11,448 bases of DNA from Gammaproteobacteria bacterium (GTDB lineage Bacteria > Pseudomonadota > Gammaproteobacteria > Steroidobacterales > GCA-2729495): NCBI GenBank assembly GCA_023150055.1, contig JAKLLP010000009.1, positions 1 through 11,448 of the forward strand, written 5' to 3'. The notes below the pieces were generated by a model. It was given only the letters and a program-made list of their open reading frames with translations, was not told the DNA's origin and did not search any database. Each line of letters starts with the position of its first letter. Within the stretch, counting starts at the first letter, position 1. Below are positions 1-7,036 of the stretch, one piece after another. Position numbers and translations under genes: made by a program.

Positions 1-1820
1 ATATCGCGTTTCGACTCCATGATCACGAAGGCGACACGATCCTTGCGGCGGATGCGGGTGTCGTCACCTATCGGGTGAGCCCGGCCCCAGCGGCCGATTC
101 TCACGAGCGGCAGCAGCACGCCGATCACGTCAGCGGGCGGCAGACCATCGATTCCGGCGCGCACCACCCGGCGACGACGATAGACCCAGAGGCTGGTGCC
201 CGCTTCGCTCCTCGCCAGGGCCGTCTCCCAGCGCCGCAGATCCCGCTCCCCGCCGAACAGGACTTTGGCTTCCGCCCGGCGCACCATGTCCGTGGTGATA
301 TGGCCGTCGCGATTGTTCGTCGCCACGTAGCACTGCCCGACGCGGTACTCCTCGATCATCTTGCGCGCGAAAATGAGATTCATCTCCTCGTTCACGGTGG
401 CAGCGACACACCCGTGGAACTGCTCCGGCGCAGCGCGTTGCAGGGTTTTCTCCTCGAGGGCATTGCCGAATACCACCTTGAAGCCGCTGTCCTGCGCCGT
501 GCGCGTAGCATCCGCGCTCGAGTCGAGGAAACACACCGGCACGCCCGCATCGCGCAACGCCCGTCCGAGCGCAAGCCCGAGCGGCTGCGCCCCGAGGATG
601 AGCCAGCCCTGGCCGCGCGGCAGCCTCACGCCGAGCCAGTATGCAATCAGCCCCCCCGTCAGGCCGTTGAGCGTGACCGTGACGATGATCAACAGGAATA
701 CCATCGCCCGCACCTCCAGGCCGCCCTCGACCCCGGCCTCCTGCATGCGCAGCGCGAAATAGGAGGCGACCGCGGCCGCGACGATACCGCGCGGCGCCAT
801 CCACATCAGGAACAGGCGTTCCCGCACCGAGAGGTCCGAACCACTGGTACAGAGAATCACGCCGAGCGGTCGCACCAGCAGCATCAGTATCGCCACGACG
901 ACCAGTCCCGGTGTACCGAGCGCAAACAGCTCGTCGAAGCGGACATCGGCTGAGAGCAGCACGAAGAGCATGCCAATGAAGAGGAGCGTCAGCTGCTCCT
1001 TGAACTCGGCAAGCTGCCGATGAGCGGGGGTGCGCGTATTACCCACCACGATGCCGGCCGCGGTCACGGCGGCAAGCCCGCTCTCCGGCTGCAGGACATT
1101 ACTGAGCTGGTACAGGACCAGGACGGCCGACAGCACGAAGACATTCTCGAGTTGTTCCGGAATGGAGCCTCGCATGCGCAGCATGGCGGCGATCAGCCAG
1201 CCGCCGACCAGGCCCGATAACGCGCCTATGCCGAGACTCACAGCGATTTCGATGAAGCCGCTGAAGGCCGATGACAGCGATGGCCGCAGCACGATGTCGA
1301 GGGTCACGACCGCCAGGATCGCGCCGACCGGATCGATGAGGACGCCTTCACCTTCCAGTATGGTCGCCAGTCTCTTGTTCAGCCGTATGCGACGGACCAG
1401 TGGCGCGACGACAGTCGGCCCGGTGACGACCGCCAGCGTGCCGAACAGCAGCGCCAGGCGCCAGTCCCAGCCGAGAATGAAGTGCGCGGTGCCGGTTGCA
1501 CCGATCAGCGTGACGCCTGCGCCCAGTGTAATCAGGCGCTGGATCGTCCCCGACGAATGCCTCAGCCGGCTCGCCTTGAGATTCAGGCCACCCTCGAAGA
1601 GGATCACGGCGACAGCAAAGCCGATGAAGTGAGGCAATGCGTCACGCACGGACTCCGGCACGATGAGCCCGAGCCCGTCAGGCCCCATCAGCGCACCGGC
1701 GACGAGCAACAGGATGATGCCGGGCAGCCGCAGATGATGGGCAATCACCTGCGCGGCTAGCCCGACCAGCAAGGCGAGCGCGGTGGTCAATGCGGGATCG
1801 GCCAGGCCGTGATTTTCCAT
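1..1820 (-). CDS. CPA1-type Na+/H+ antiporter with C-terminal Rossmann (RCK-like) domain, partial
   Basis: Predicted inner-membrane cation/proton antiporter of the CPA1 (NhaP-like) group, exchanging Na+ (or K+) for H+. The frame is open to the left edge, so at least 606 residues are present and the C-terminus is missing. About 12 hydrophobic segments fill residues 8-400. Family marks are LFEGGLNL (74-81), the ion-site motif GEGVLIDPVGAIL (157-169) with Asp163, and ESGLAAVTAAGIVVGN (246-261). In many CPA1 proteins an Asn precedes the key Asp; here it is Ile162. Residues 405-530 form a Rossmann unit: WLILGAQPLGLALG at 406-419, then an acid at 433. This resembles a TrkA-N/RCK nucleotide-sensing domain, and a possible TrkA-C-like segment follows (about 540-603). 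The ATG at 1820 is the first Met before the first membrane helix; its ribosome site is weak. It is divergent from the metallopeptidase gene. The family is sure; ion preference cannot be read from the sequence. Confidence 0.9.
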   Translation of the reverse strand, partial: MENHGLADPALTTALALLVGLAAQVIAHHLRLPGIILLLVAGALMGPDGLGLIVPESVRDALPHFIGFAVAVILFEGGLNLKASRLRHSSGTIQRLITLGAGVTLIGATGTAHFILGWDWRLALLFGTLAVVTGPTVVAPLVRRIRLNKRLATILEGEGVLIDPVGAILAVVTLDIVLRPSLSSAFSGFIEIAVSLGIGALSGLVGGWLIAAMLRMRGSIPEQLENVFVLSAVLVLYQLSNVLQPESGLAAVTAAGIVVGNTRTPAHRQLAEFKEQLTLLFIGMLFVLLSADVRFDELFALGTPGLVVVAILMLLVRPLGVILCTSGSDLSVRERLFLMWMAPRGIVAAAVASYFALRMQEAGVEGGLEVRAMVFLLIIVTVTLNGLTGGLIAYWLGVRLPRGQGWLILGAQPLGLALGRALRDAGVPVCFLDSSADATRTAQDSGFKVVFGNALEEKTLQRAAPEQFHGCVAATVNEEMNLIFARKMIEEYRVGQCYVATNNRDGHITTDMVRRAEAKVLFGGERDLRRWETALARSEAGTSLWVYRRRRVVRAGIDGLPPADVIGVLLPLVRIGRWGRAHPIGDDTRIRRKDRVAFVIMESKRD

Positions 1821-1924
1821 CGGGAAATCTCTGCTGCCGAGGGAGCGAACGTTGCGCGCATCGGCTGGCATGCGCCGAGCGGAATTCCGCCCGGTCGCAG
1901 GCGCCTCACCGGAGGCTGGGCGGC

Positions 1925-1930
1925 ATTATA
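1925..1930 (-). promoter_or_regulatory. Candidate -10 box for the antiporter gene
   Basis: Read on the minus strand this is a perfect TATAAT, standing out in GC-rich DNA about 105 bases upstream of the antiporter ATG at 1820. I see no convincing -35 hexamer at 16-18 bases spacing, so the promoter call rests on the -10 alone. Confidence 0.4.
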
Positions 1931-1976
1931 CGGTGGCCATCGGCACACGCAGCCCGGCCGCCTGCGGCAAGCCGCC

Positions 1977-1985
1977 TGCTACACT
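1977..1985 (+). promoter_or_regulatory. Candidate extended -10 for the metallopeptidase/ATP-grasp unit
   Basis: The plus strand reads TGCTACACT, an extended -10 pattern (TG, one base, then TACACT, four of six matches to TATAAT). It would start transcription near 1992, leaving a leader of about 20 bases before the chosen ATG at 2013. No -35 match was found. Its position supports the ATG at 2013 over any start further upstream. Confidence 0.3.
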
Positions 1986-2012
1986 GCCGGTGGCATTTCC
2001 GCATGGAAGACG

Positions 2013-3092
2013 ATGGCGGTCAGAAAGAAAACAGCCAGCAGCAGCAAGCCACGCTCCCGACCGGCCCGGTCCAATCGCCGCCGCTTCTGGTGGGCGCGGC
2101 TCGAGGACGAGGAGCTGCTCGACCTGCGTTTCTGCGACCTCGGCCTCGGGCTCGACCGCGACCCGCTGCACGCCGTGCTCAGGCGCATCGACCGCGACCT
2201 CGAGCGGCGTGGCCTGCGCTTCCGGCCACACTTCTGGCTGTCGGAAGACTGGTTTTCGCCGGACGGCATTCCGGGCGTTGCCATACCCTTCTACCTCGCG
2301 CATCCACGGCTGCAGCGACTCGAGCGGCGCCTGATGCACACGGTAGAAGGCGGCAACGAGCGATGGCTGCGCCGCATCCTGCGCCACGAGATCGGCCACG
2401 CGATCGACAGCGCCTACCGGCTGCGGCGGCGCAAGCGCTGGCGTGAGATATTCGGTCCCGCCTCACGACCTTATCCGACCACCTACCAGCCCCGCATCAT
2501 GAGCCGGCGCTACGTCATGCACCTCGGGCACTGGTACGCGCAAAGCCATCCGACGGAGGACTTTGCCGAGACCTTCGCCGTGTGGCTCTGCCCGAACTCG
2601 ACCTGGCGCAGCGACTACCAGAACTGGCCGGCGCTGAAAAAGCTCCAGTACGTCGACGAACTCATGGATGAAATACGCGACGAGGTGGCACCCATCCGAT
2701 CCCGGCTGCGGGTCGAACCGCTCGAGGAAAACCGCCGCACGCTGCGTGAGCATTACCGCAGGCAGCTCCAGCATTACGAAACTTCCGAGACCAGCCGCTA
2801 CGATGATCAGCTGCGGCGGGCGTTTGCGCCCCGTGCGGCGTATCCGCGGCGTCCGCCTGCCGCGGCATTCGTCCGCCAGGCGCGCCCGCAGCTGCAGCGA
2901 CTGCTGGCGCGGCGCTCGCAGCTTCACCCCTACCTCGTGCAGCACGTCCTCGACCTGACGATACGCCGCGCGCGCCAACTCGACCTCTGCGCGCACAAGC
3001 CGCTGCGGGAGAGCAAGCGCCGGGCCCTGCGCCTGCTGGAACGGATCCTCTTCGACCTCATCCGTCGTGGACGGGAGAGGTACGCGCTGTGA
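2013..3092 (+). CDS. Putative zinc-binding metallopeptidase (Peptidase_Mx-like zincin)
   Basis: A 359-residue basic, arginine-rich protein with no signal peptide or membrane segment, so probably cytoplasmic. The zinc motif HEIGHAID begins at residue 125 (His125, Glu126, His129). A downstream helix, EDFAETFAVWL (182-192), carries Glu186 as the likely third zinc ligand, the gluzincin arrangement seen in the putative zinc-binding metallopeptidase (Peptidase_Mx) family. The C-terminal third (about 235-359) is helical, with many Arg and Gln, and matches nothing I recognise. The frame is open upstream to 1809, but that start would overlap the divergent antiporter. The ATG at 2013 gives a normal basic N-terminus, with GGAAGA lying close in front. 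The last codons overlap the ATP-grasp gene by 4 bases, which suggests translational coupling. No substrate is known to me. Confidence 0.8.
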   Translation: MAVRKKTASSSKPRSRPARSNRRRFWWARLEDEELLDLRFCDLGLGLDRDPLHAVLRRIDRDLERRGLRFRPHFWLSEDWFSPDGIPGVAIPFYLAHPRLQRLERRLMHTVEGGNERWLRRILRHEIGHAIDSAYRLRRRKRWREIFGPASRPYPTTYQPRIMSRRYVMHLGHWYAQSHPTEDFAETFAVWLCPNSTWRSDYQNWPALKKLQYVDELMDEIRDEVAPIRSRLRVEPLEENRRTLREHYRRQLQHYETSETSRYDDQLRRAFAPRAAYPRRPPAAAFVRQARPQLQRLLARRSQLHPYLVQHVLDLTIRRARQLDLCAHKPLRESKRRALRLLERILFDLIRRGRERYAL

Positions 3093-4123
3093 AGAGGAAG
3101 CTGCGGATACTCGTGCTCATGCACGAGAGTCTCGTCCCGCCGGACGACCTCTCGGGATACTCCGACCAGGAAATCAACGAGTGGAAAACCGAGTACGACG
3201 TCATGGCCTTTCTCGAGAACGCCGGACACGAAGTCCGCGCGCTCGGCCTTTATGACAACCTTGCCGACCTCCGCCACGCCATCCGCGACTGGCGGCCCGA
3301 CATCGCCTTCAACCTGCTGCAGGAGTTCCAGGGCATCATCACCTACGACCAGCACATCGTCGCCTACCTCGAGCTGATGAGGCAGCCTTACACGGGGTGC
3401 AATCCGCGCGGCATGATGATCTCGCGCGACAAGGTGCTGTCGAAGCAGGTGCTCAGCTATCACCGCATTCCGACCCCGAGTTTCGCCTTGTTCCGGCGCG
3501 GCCGCCGCTTCAAACCGTCTGCACGGCTGACATACCCGCTGTTCGTGAAGTCGGCGACGGAAGACGCCTCCCTCGGCATCGCGCAGGCCTCCATCGTGGA
3601 AGACGAGGTGCGGCTTCGCGAGCGCGTGGAATTCATCCACGACCACACCAGGACCGATGCGCTGGTGGAGGAATTCATCGCCGGGCGCGAGCTCTACGTG
3701 GGCATCTGCGGCAACCAGCGCCTGACGACGCTGCCGGTGTGGGAGATGAGCTTCGGTTCGCTGGGCGAAACAGCGGCCATCGCCACGCGCAAGGTCAAGT
3801 GGGACCTCGGCTACCAGCAGAAGCACGGCATACGGACGGGGCCCGCGCGCGGGCTAGGACCGGCTGCCGAGCAGGCAATCATCCGTCTCAGCAAGCGCGC
3901 CTACCGCGCTCTTTACATGAGCGGCTACGCGCGCATGGATTTCCGCATGCGCCCGGATGGAGGGGTGTACCTGCTCGAGGCCAACTGCAATCCCAACCTG
4001 AGCTACGGCGAGGACTTCGCGGAATCCGCTGCCCACGGGGGCCACGCCTACGAGAAGCTGCTGCACCGGATCATCCGCCTCGGGCTCGACTACGAGGCCG
4101 AATGGCGCACATTCGAGGCCTGA
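3089..4123 (+). CDS. ATP-grasp ligase, D-alanine--D-alanine ligase-like
   Basis: A 344-residue ATP-grasp enzyme expected to activate a carboxylate as acyl phosphate and join it to an amine. The N-terminal pre-ATP-grasp lobe ends near PDIAFNLLQEF (70-80). Next come PYTGCNPRGMMISRDKVLSK (100-119), like the PYTG...DK segment of D-Ala-D-Ala ligases, and the ATP-binding lysine region LFVKSATEDASLGI (151-164). LVEEFIAGRELYVGI (192-206) is the adenine and hinge segment. Metal ligands lie in MDFR (Asp284) and LLEANCNPN (Glu297, Asn299). The start is GTG at 3089, inside GTGA overlapping the previous stop, with a strong GGGAGAGG site 8 bases upstream. It is shorter in the omega-loop region than housekeeping Ddl and sits with a metallopeptidase rather than mur/fts genes. 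A role other than cell-wall dipeptide synthesis is therefore likely; the substrate is not deducible. Confidence 0.85.
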   Translation: MKRKLRILVLMHESLVPPDDLSGYSDQEINEWKTEYDVMAFLENAGHEVRALGLYDNLADLRHAIRDWRPDIAFNLLQEFQGIITYDQHIVAYLELMRQPYTGCNPRGMMISRDKVLSKQVLSYHRIPTPSFALFRRGRRFKPSARLTYPLFVKSATEDASLGIAQASIVEDEVRLRERVEFIHDHTRTDALVEEFIAGRELYVGICGNQRLTTLPVWEMSFGSLGETAAIATRKVKWDLGYQQKHGIRTGPARGLGPAAEQAIIRLSKRAYRALYMSGYARMDFRMRPDGGVYLLEANCNPNLSYGEDFAESAAHGGHAYEKLLHRIIRLGLDYEAEWRTFEA

Positions 4124-4130
4124 GCCGCCG

Positions 4131-4877
4131 TCAGTCCTGCACGATACTGACTTCGACGCGACGGTTACGCGCGCGGTTCTGGTCGCTGTCGTTGGGCACG
4201 AGCGGCCTGGTGGCAGCGTGACCGACCGCCATAACACGCTCCGGTGCGATCCCTCCTTGCTCCGTCAGGTACTGTACGACCGACACCGCTCGGTCGGTCG
4301 ACAGTTCCCAGTTGGAGCGGAACCTGCCGGAGGTGATCGGCCGATCGTCGGTATGTCCTGACACCACGATCGTCCCGGTCGTGCCAGCGAGCGTGGCTGC
4401 GACACGCCCGAGGAGCGGGCCGATCTCGGCGGCCACAGCGTCGCTGCCCGAGGGGAACGCGATCTCCTCCGGAAACCTGATCACGACGGCGTTGCCCTGC
4501 ATCTCCACGGCGACCATGCCGGCGGCGATCTCCGGCTGCATGGAATCCGTTACCCGCGTCATGAGCTGCTGCTGCTCCTCGCCCGCATCGGCTTGCCTGG
4601 AAGCGGTTGCGTTCGGCCTCTGGTTGCTGCGGGTGATTTGCGTGAAATTGCTGGTGATGATGGCCGGCGGGCCGACCGTCGCCCGGGTCGCGGTGGACTT
4701 CCTGACGACTTCGGCGCCAAAGCCGGCGGCTAGCGACTCGACGATCTCCCGGTACTTCTGTTCGTCCATGCTGGAGAAGGAAAACAACAGCACGAAGAAG
4801 GTCATCATGAGCGACATCAGGTCCGCGAACGTGACCACCCAGGCAGGCACGCCGGGAGCTGCGTTGTTGGCGCTCAT
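4131..4877 (-). CDS. pomB: Flagellar motor stator protein PomB/MotB
   Basis: A 248-residue B subunit of the flagellar stator, which anchors the ion channel to peptidoglycan. A single N-terminal membrane helix contains VVTFADLMSLMMTFFVLLFSFS (split here as VVTFADLMSLM and MTFFVLLFSFS, 14-35), with the ion-binding Asp19. The TFADLMSL form matches PomB and related sodium-type subunits better than E. coli MotB. A plug/linker region follows (about 40-110), then an OmpA-like peptidoglycan-binding domain: VVSGHTDDRP (171-180), NWELSTDRA (189-197) and NRARNRRVEV (234-243). The ATG at 4877 puts ten residues before the helix, as is usual. An in-frame ATG at 4970 lies inside pomA and is rejected. It follows the pomA stop by 16 bases. 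Sodium coupling is inferred from similarity. Confidence 0.93.
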   Translation of the reverse strand: MSANNAAPGVPAWVVTFADLMSLMMTFFVLLFSFSSMDEQKYREIVESLAAGFGAEVVRKSTATRATVGPPAIITSNFTQITRSNQRPNATASRQADAGEEQQQLMTRVTDSMQPEIAAGMVAVEMQGNAVVIRFPEEIAFPSGSDAVAAEIGPLLGRVAATLAGTTGTIVVSGHTDDRPITSGRFRSNWELSTDRAVSVVQYLTEQGGIAPERVMAVGHAATRPLVPNDSDQNRARNRRVEVSIVQD

Positions 4878-4893
4878 CGCCGGCCCCGCAGCG

Positions 4894-5676
4894 TCATGTG
4901 CTGGCACCTGCCTCCGCCGGGGCCTGCCCGCCCGGGCGGCTGTCCTGCAGGTAGGCGCCGAGGAGCTCATCGATCACCATCGCATTGTCGCCATTGGCAA
5001 TGGCGGCGACGCCCTCGATCAGCAATGTCTTGGTGAGGCGGTCGTACTGGTAGCGCATGCGCAGCTTGTCGGCGATCGGAGCAGCCACCAGGTTGGCAAT
5101 CAGCGCACCGTAGAGCGTCGTCAGCAGGGCCACTGCCATGGCGGGGCCGATGGAACCGGGATCGGACATGCTGGAGAGCATCTGCACCAGGCCAACGAGC
5201 GTGCCGATCATGCCGAAGGCGGGCGCAGCCTCGGCGATGCCGCGAAAAATGCGTTCTCCGAGTTCATGCCGCTCGATCGAGTAATCCATTTCGTTGGACA
5301 GGACTTTCCGCACGAAATCGGGCGGCTGACCATCCACGCAGAGCTGGACCCCTTTCCTGAAGAACTCGTTGCGGATCTCCTCGTCCTCGAGCGCAAGAAG
5401 CCCATCGCGCCTTGCCCGGGTCGCCAGCGCCTTGATCCGCTCGACCAGTTCGCGCGAATTGATCGCATCATCGAAAAAAGCCTGGCGCAGACCGAGGCGC
5501 AGCGCGAACAGGCAGTCCGCGATCGAGAACTTCATGAGGGTCACCGCCATGGTTCCGCCGAGCACGATGAGCAGGCTCGGCACATTGATGAACACCGAGG
5601 CGGACGAGCCGATCAGCACGGCGGCTGCAACGACCACCATGCCGGCTATCAGTCCTATGAGAGTCGCGAGATCCAT
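4894..5676 (-). CDS. pomA: Flagellar motor stator protein PomA/MotA
   Basis: A 260-residue A subunit of the flagellar stator, which with PomB forms the ion-driven torque generator in the inner membrane. The N-terminus MDLATLIGLIAG is almost the PomA signature. Four membrane helices lie near 4-22, 30-50, 148-170 and 178-200. The cytoplasmic loop carries RARRDGLLALEDEE (87-100), which holds the conserved Arg and Glu that meet the rotor protein FliG. APAFGMIGTLVGLV (151-164) and IGPAMAVALLTTLYGA (176-191) are the conserved channel helices with their prolines. Length and pattern match Vibrio-type PomA rather than the longer E. coli MotA. The ATG at 5676 has AGG only two bases upstream, an unusually tight spacing, but the protein start is unmistakable. 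It forms an operon with pomB. Confidence 0.95.
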   Translation of the reverse strand: MDLATLIGLIAGMVVVAAAVLIGSSASVFINVPSLLIVLGGTMAVTLMKFSIADCLFALRLGLRQAFFDDAINSRELVERIKALATRARRDGLLALEDEEIRNEFFRKGVQLCVDGQPPDFVRKVLSNEMDYSIERHELGERIFRGIAEAAPAFGMIGTLVGLVQMLSSMSDPGSIGPAMAVALLTTLYGALIANLVAAPIADKLRMRYQYDRLTKTLLIEGVAAIANGDNAMVIDELLGAYLQDSRPGGQAPAEAGAST

Positions 5677-5760
5677 GACCTAAAATCGCGACGCCTGCAC
5701 GCACGTGCCACGACGTCTGCAGCCCTCGTTTTCCAGGGACAAAACGTGCCCTCAACGACT

Positions 5761-5788
5761 TTATCGGCCGCGAGCGGCCGCGACTGAG
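5761..5788 (-). promoter_or_regulatory. Likely sigma-28 (FliA) flagellar promoter for pomAB
   Basis: On the minus strand positions 5768-5761 read GCCGATAA, an exact match to the FliA -10 consensus. Fifteen bases upstream, at 5788-5784, is CTCAG, a partial match to the -35 (TAAA, or TCAAG in pseudomonads). The distance to the pomA ATG is about 85 bases. Stator genes are classic FliA targets, so match and context agree. The -10 overlaps a CGGCCG-CGAG-CGGCCG palindrome (5765-5780), which could hold a competing structure. Confidence 0.6.
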
Positions 5789-5855
5789 GCCGCCTTCACA
5801 TCTTTTTACATAAGCGAGCGTGGTCAGCTCGAGGGACGTACCCGGCGGCCCGACG

Positions 5856-6818
5856 CTACGGCGGCAGTGACGAGCCGCAATGCGGGCAGTAGCGGTGCCG
5901 GGCCTGCCAGGCCTGCTGCGAGCGGATCATGCGCGCGAGATCACCCGCCGGAATCGCCAGTTCCTGCTGCAACTGTTCGAGGCTGGCTTCTTCCTCCGGG
6001 TCGAGCGTCCCGTCGGCCAGTGCCTCGCGGATGCGGGCGAGCAGCACCTCCCTGCGCTGGTGCAGTTCCTCGGAGAACCGGGCGGCCAGGATGCCGGCCG
6101 GCAGCGCCATGGTGCCGACGCCGCAGAGCATGATCACGATGCCGAGCAACTTGCCGCCGAAGGTCAACGGCACCACGTCGCCGTAGCCGACCGTGGTGAG
6201 CGTCACGACGGCCCACCAGATCGCCTGCGCGATGCTGTCGAAATGCCCGGGCAGCACCGCGTTCTCCAGGGTGAACATGAGACAGGCGGAGATCACGACC
6301 AGCACCGTCATGATCATCAGCGCGCCGGCGATGGCCCCCGCCTCCCGGCGCAGCACCGTGGCAAAGACCTGCAGCCCGTCGAAGTAGTGTGACAGCTTGA
6401 GCAGGCGCAGGAGGCGGAACAGGCGCAGGTAACGGAGGTCGATCTGTATGAAGAGCGCCAGGTAGTAAGGCGCGACGGCCAGCAGATCCACCAGCGCGAG
6501 CGGTGTGAGCGCATAGCGCACGCGCGCGCGTATGGCCGACATCCCATGGTAACGCGGGTGTTCACTGACGGCCCAGAGTCGCGCGAGATACTCGAGCGTG
6601 AATATCACCACCGAGAACAGGTCGAACGCCACTAAGAAGTCCTCGTAAGCAACGTACAGCTGGGGGTTCGATTCCAGCACCACCGCCACCCCGTTGGCGA
6701 CGATCAGCGCGATGATGAATCGGTTGATGAGCCGGCTGCCCGGCAACCTGCTCACCCGGTTTTCGAGCAGGTCGAAGGCGGCGTGACGAACGCTCGATGT
6801 TGCGGTGCTTAAAGTCAC
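5856..6818 (-). CDS. Voltage-gated-type K+ channel (ion transporter)
   Basis: A 320-residue six-helix channel of the voltage-gated ion channel superfamily in the inner membrane. S1-S3 lie at about 30-48, 63-82 and 105-123. S4 is RYLRLFRLLRLLKLSHY (129-145), with arginines at spacing typical of a voltage sensor. S5 is about 161-184. The pore helix and filter are WWAVVTLTTVGYGDVVP (201-217), where TVGYGD means K+ selectivity, and S6 is about 222-245. An acidic coiled tail (250-300) ends with YCPHCGSSLPP (310-320), a CxxC pair resembling half a zinc ribbon. No ATG lies near the start. GTG at 6818 is preferred because homology-like sequence (VRHAAFDLLEN) begins just after it. GTG near residue 22 is the alternative. 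The in-frame ATG at 7181 lies inside the divergent methyltransferase gene and is unlikely. The stop lies 88 bases before the proposed sigma-28 -10. Confidence 0.88.
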   Translation of the reverse strand: MTLSTATSSVRHAAFDLLENRVSRLPGSRLINRFIIALIVANGVAVVLESNPQLYVAYEDFLVAFDLFSVVIFTLEYLARLWAVSEHPRYHGMSAIRARVRYALTPLALVDLLAVAPYYLALFIQIDLRYLRLFRLLRLLKLSHYFDGLQVFATVLRREAGAIAGALMIMTVLVVISACLMFTLENAVLPGHFDSIAQAIWWAVVTLTTVGYGDVVPLTFGGKLLGIVIMLCGVGTMALPAGILAARFSEELHQRREVLLARIREALADGTLDPEEEASLEQLQQELAIPAGDLARMIRSQQAWQARHRYCPHCGSSLPP

Positions 6819-7036
6819 AGGTCCCGAAATGTTCCCCGTGGGAGCGTTGTCGGCAGAACGGGGCGAGTTCTTGAGCACAGCGGCCCGCCAGGCGCCAACG
6901 AAGATGCCTCTGCGCCGCCCGCCGTTTTGCGGCGCAATAGCCAGGGACTCGCGCGCAGCCGCAAGTACGGGTCCTTTCGCCTTAGAATCCCCTGGAGAAC
7001 AACCAGCCTGAACCCAGTCTGCGCGGAGGTACCAGG
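6819..7036. other. Divergent intergenic region between K+ channel and CFA-synthase-like gene
   Basis: This 218-base stretch should hold promoters for both neighbours. For the plus-strand gene, TAGAAT at 6983-6988 (five of six matches to TATAAT) is the best -10 candidate, about 49 bases before the ATG, but no -35 match sits in front. A perfect 8-base inverted repeat with arms TGCGCCGC (6911-6918) and GCGGCGCA (6929-6936) around a 10-base loop lies in the middle. It could be an operator or leader hairpin. No convincing minus-strand promoter was found. Confidence 0.35.

Noticed and set aside
75..1760. Several plus-strand open frames opposite the antiporter
   Set aside because: They are low-complexity Arg/Pro/His/Ala-rich translations antisense to a continuous membrane protein with clear family motifs; long antisense frames are expected in GC-rich DNA.
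1809..2012. Upstream start at 1809 for the metallopeptidase (427 residues)
   Set aside because: It would overlap the antiporter start and add a compositionally odd 68-residue N-terminus containing the likely promoter.
2930..3826. A 298-codon minus-strand frame across the ATP-grasp gene
   Set aside because: It is antisense to all ATP-grasp motifs and has no recognisable family sequence.
4878..4970. ATG at 4970 as start of pomB
   Set aside because: It would add 31 residues antisense-free but inside pomA coding sequence in another frame; PomB proteins begin shortly before the membrane helix, as with 4877.
4312..5787. A 491-codon plus-strand frame opposite pomA/pomB
   Set aside because: PomA and PomB on the other strand are unmistakable from end to end; this frame is a composition artefact.
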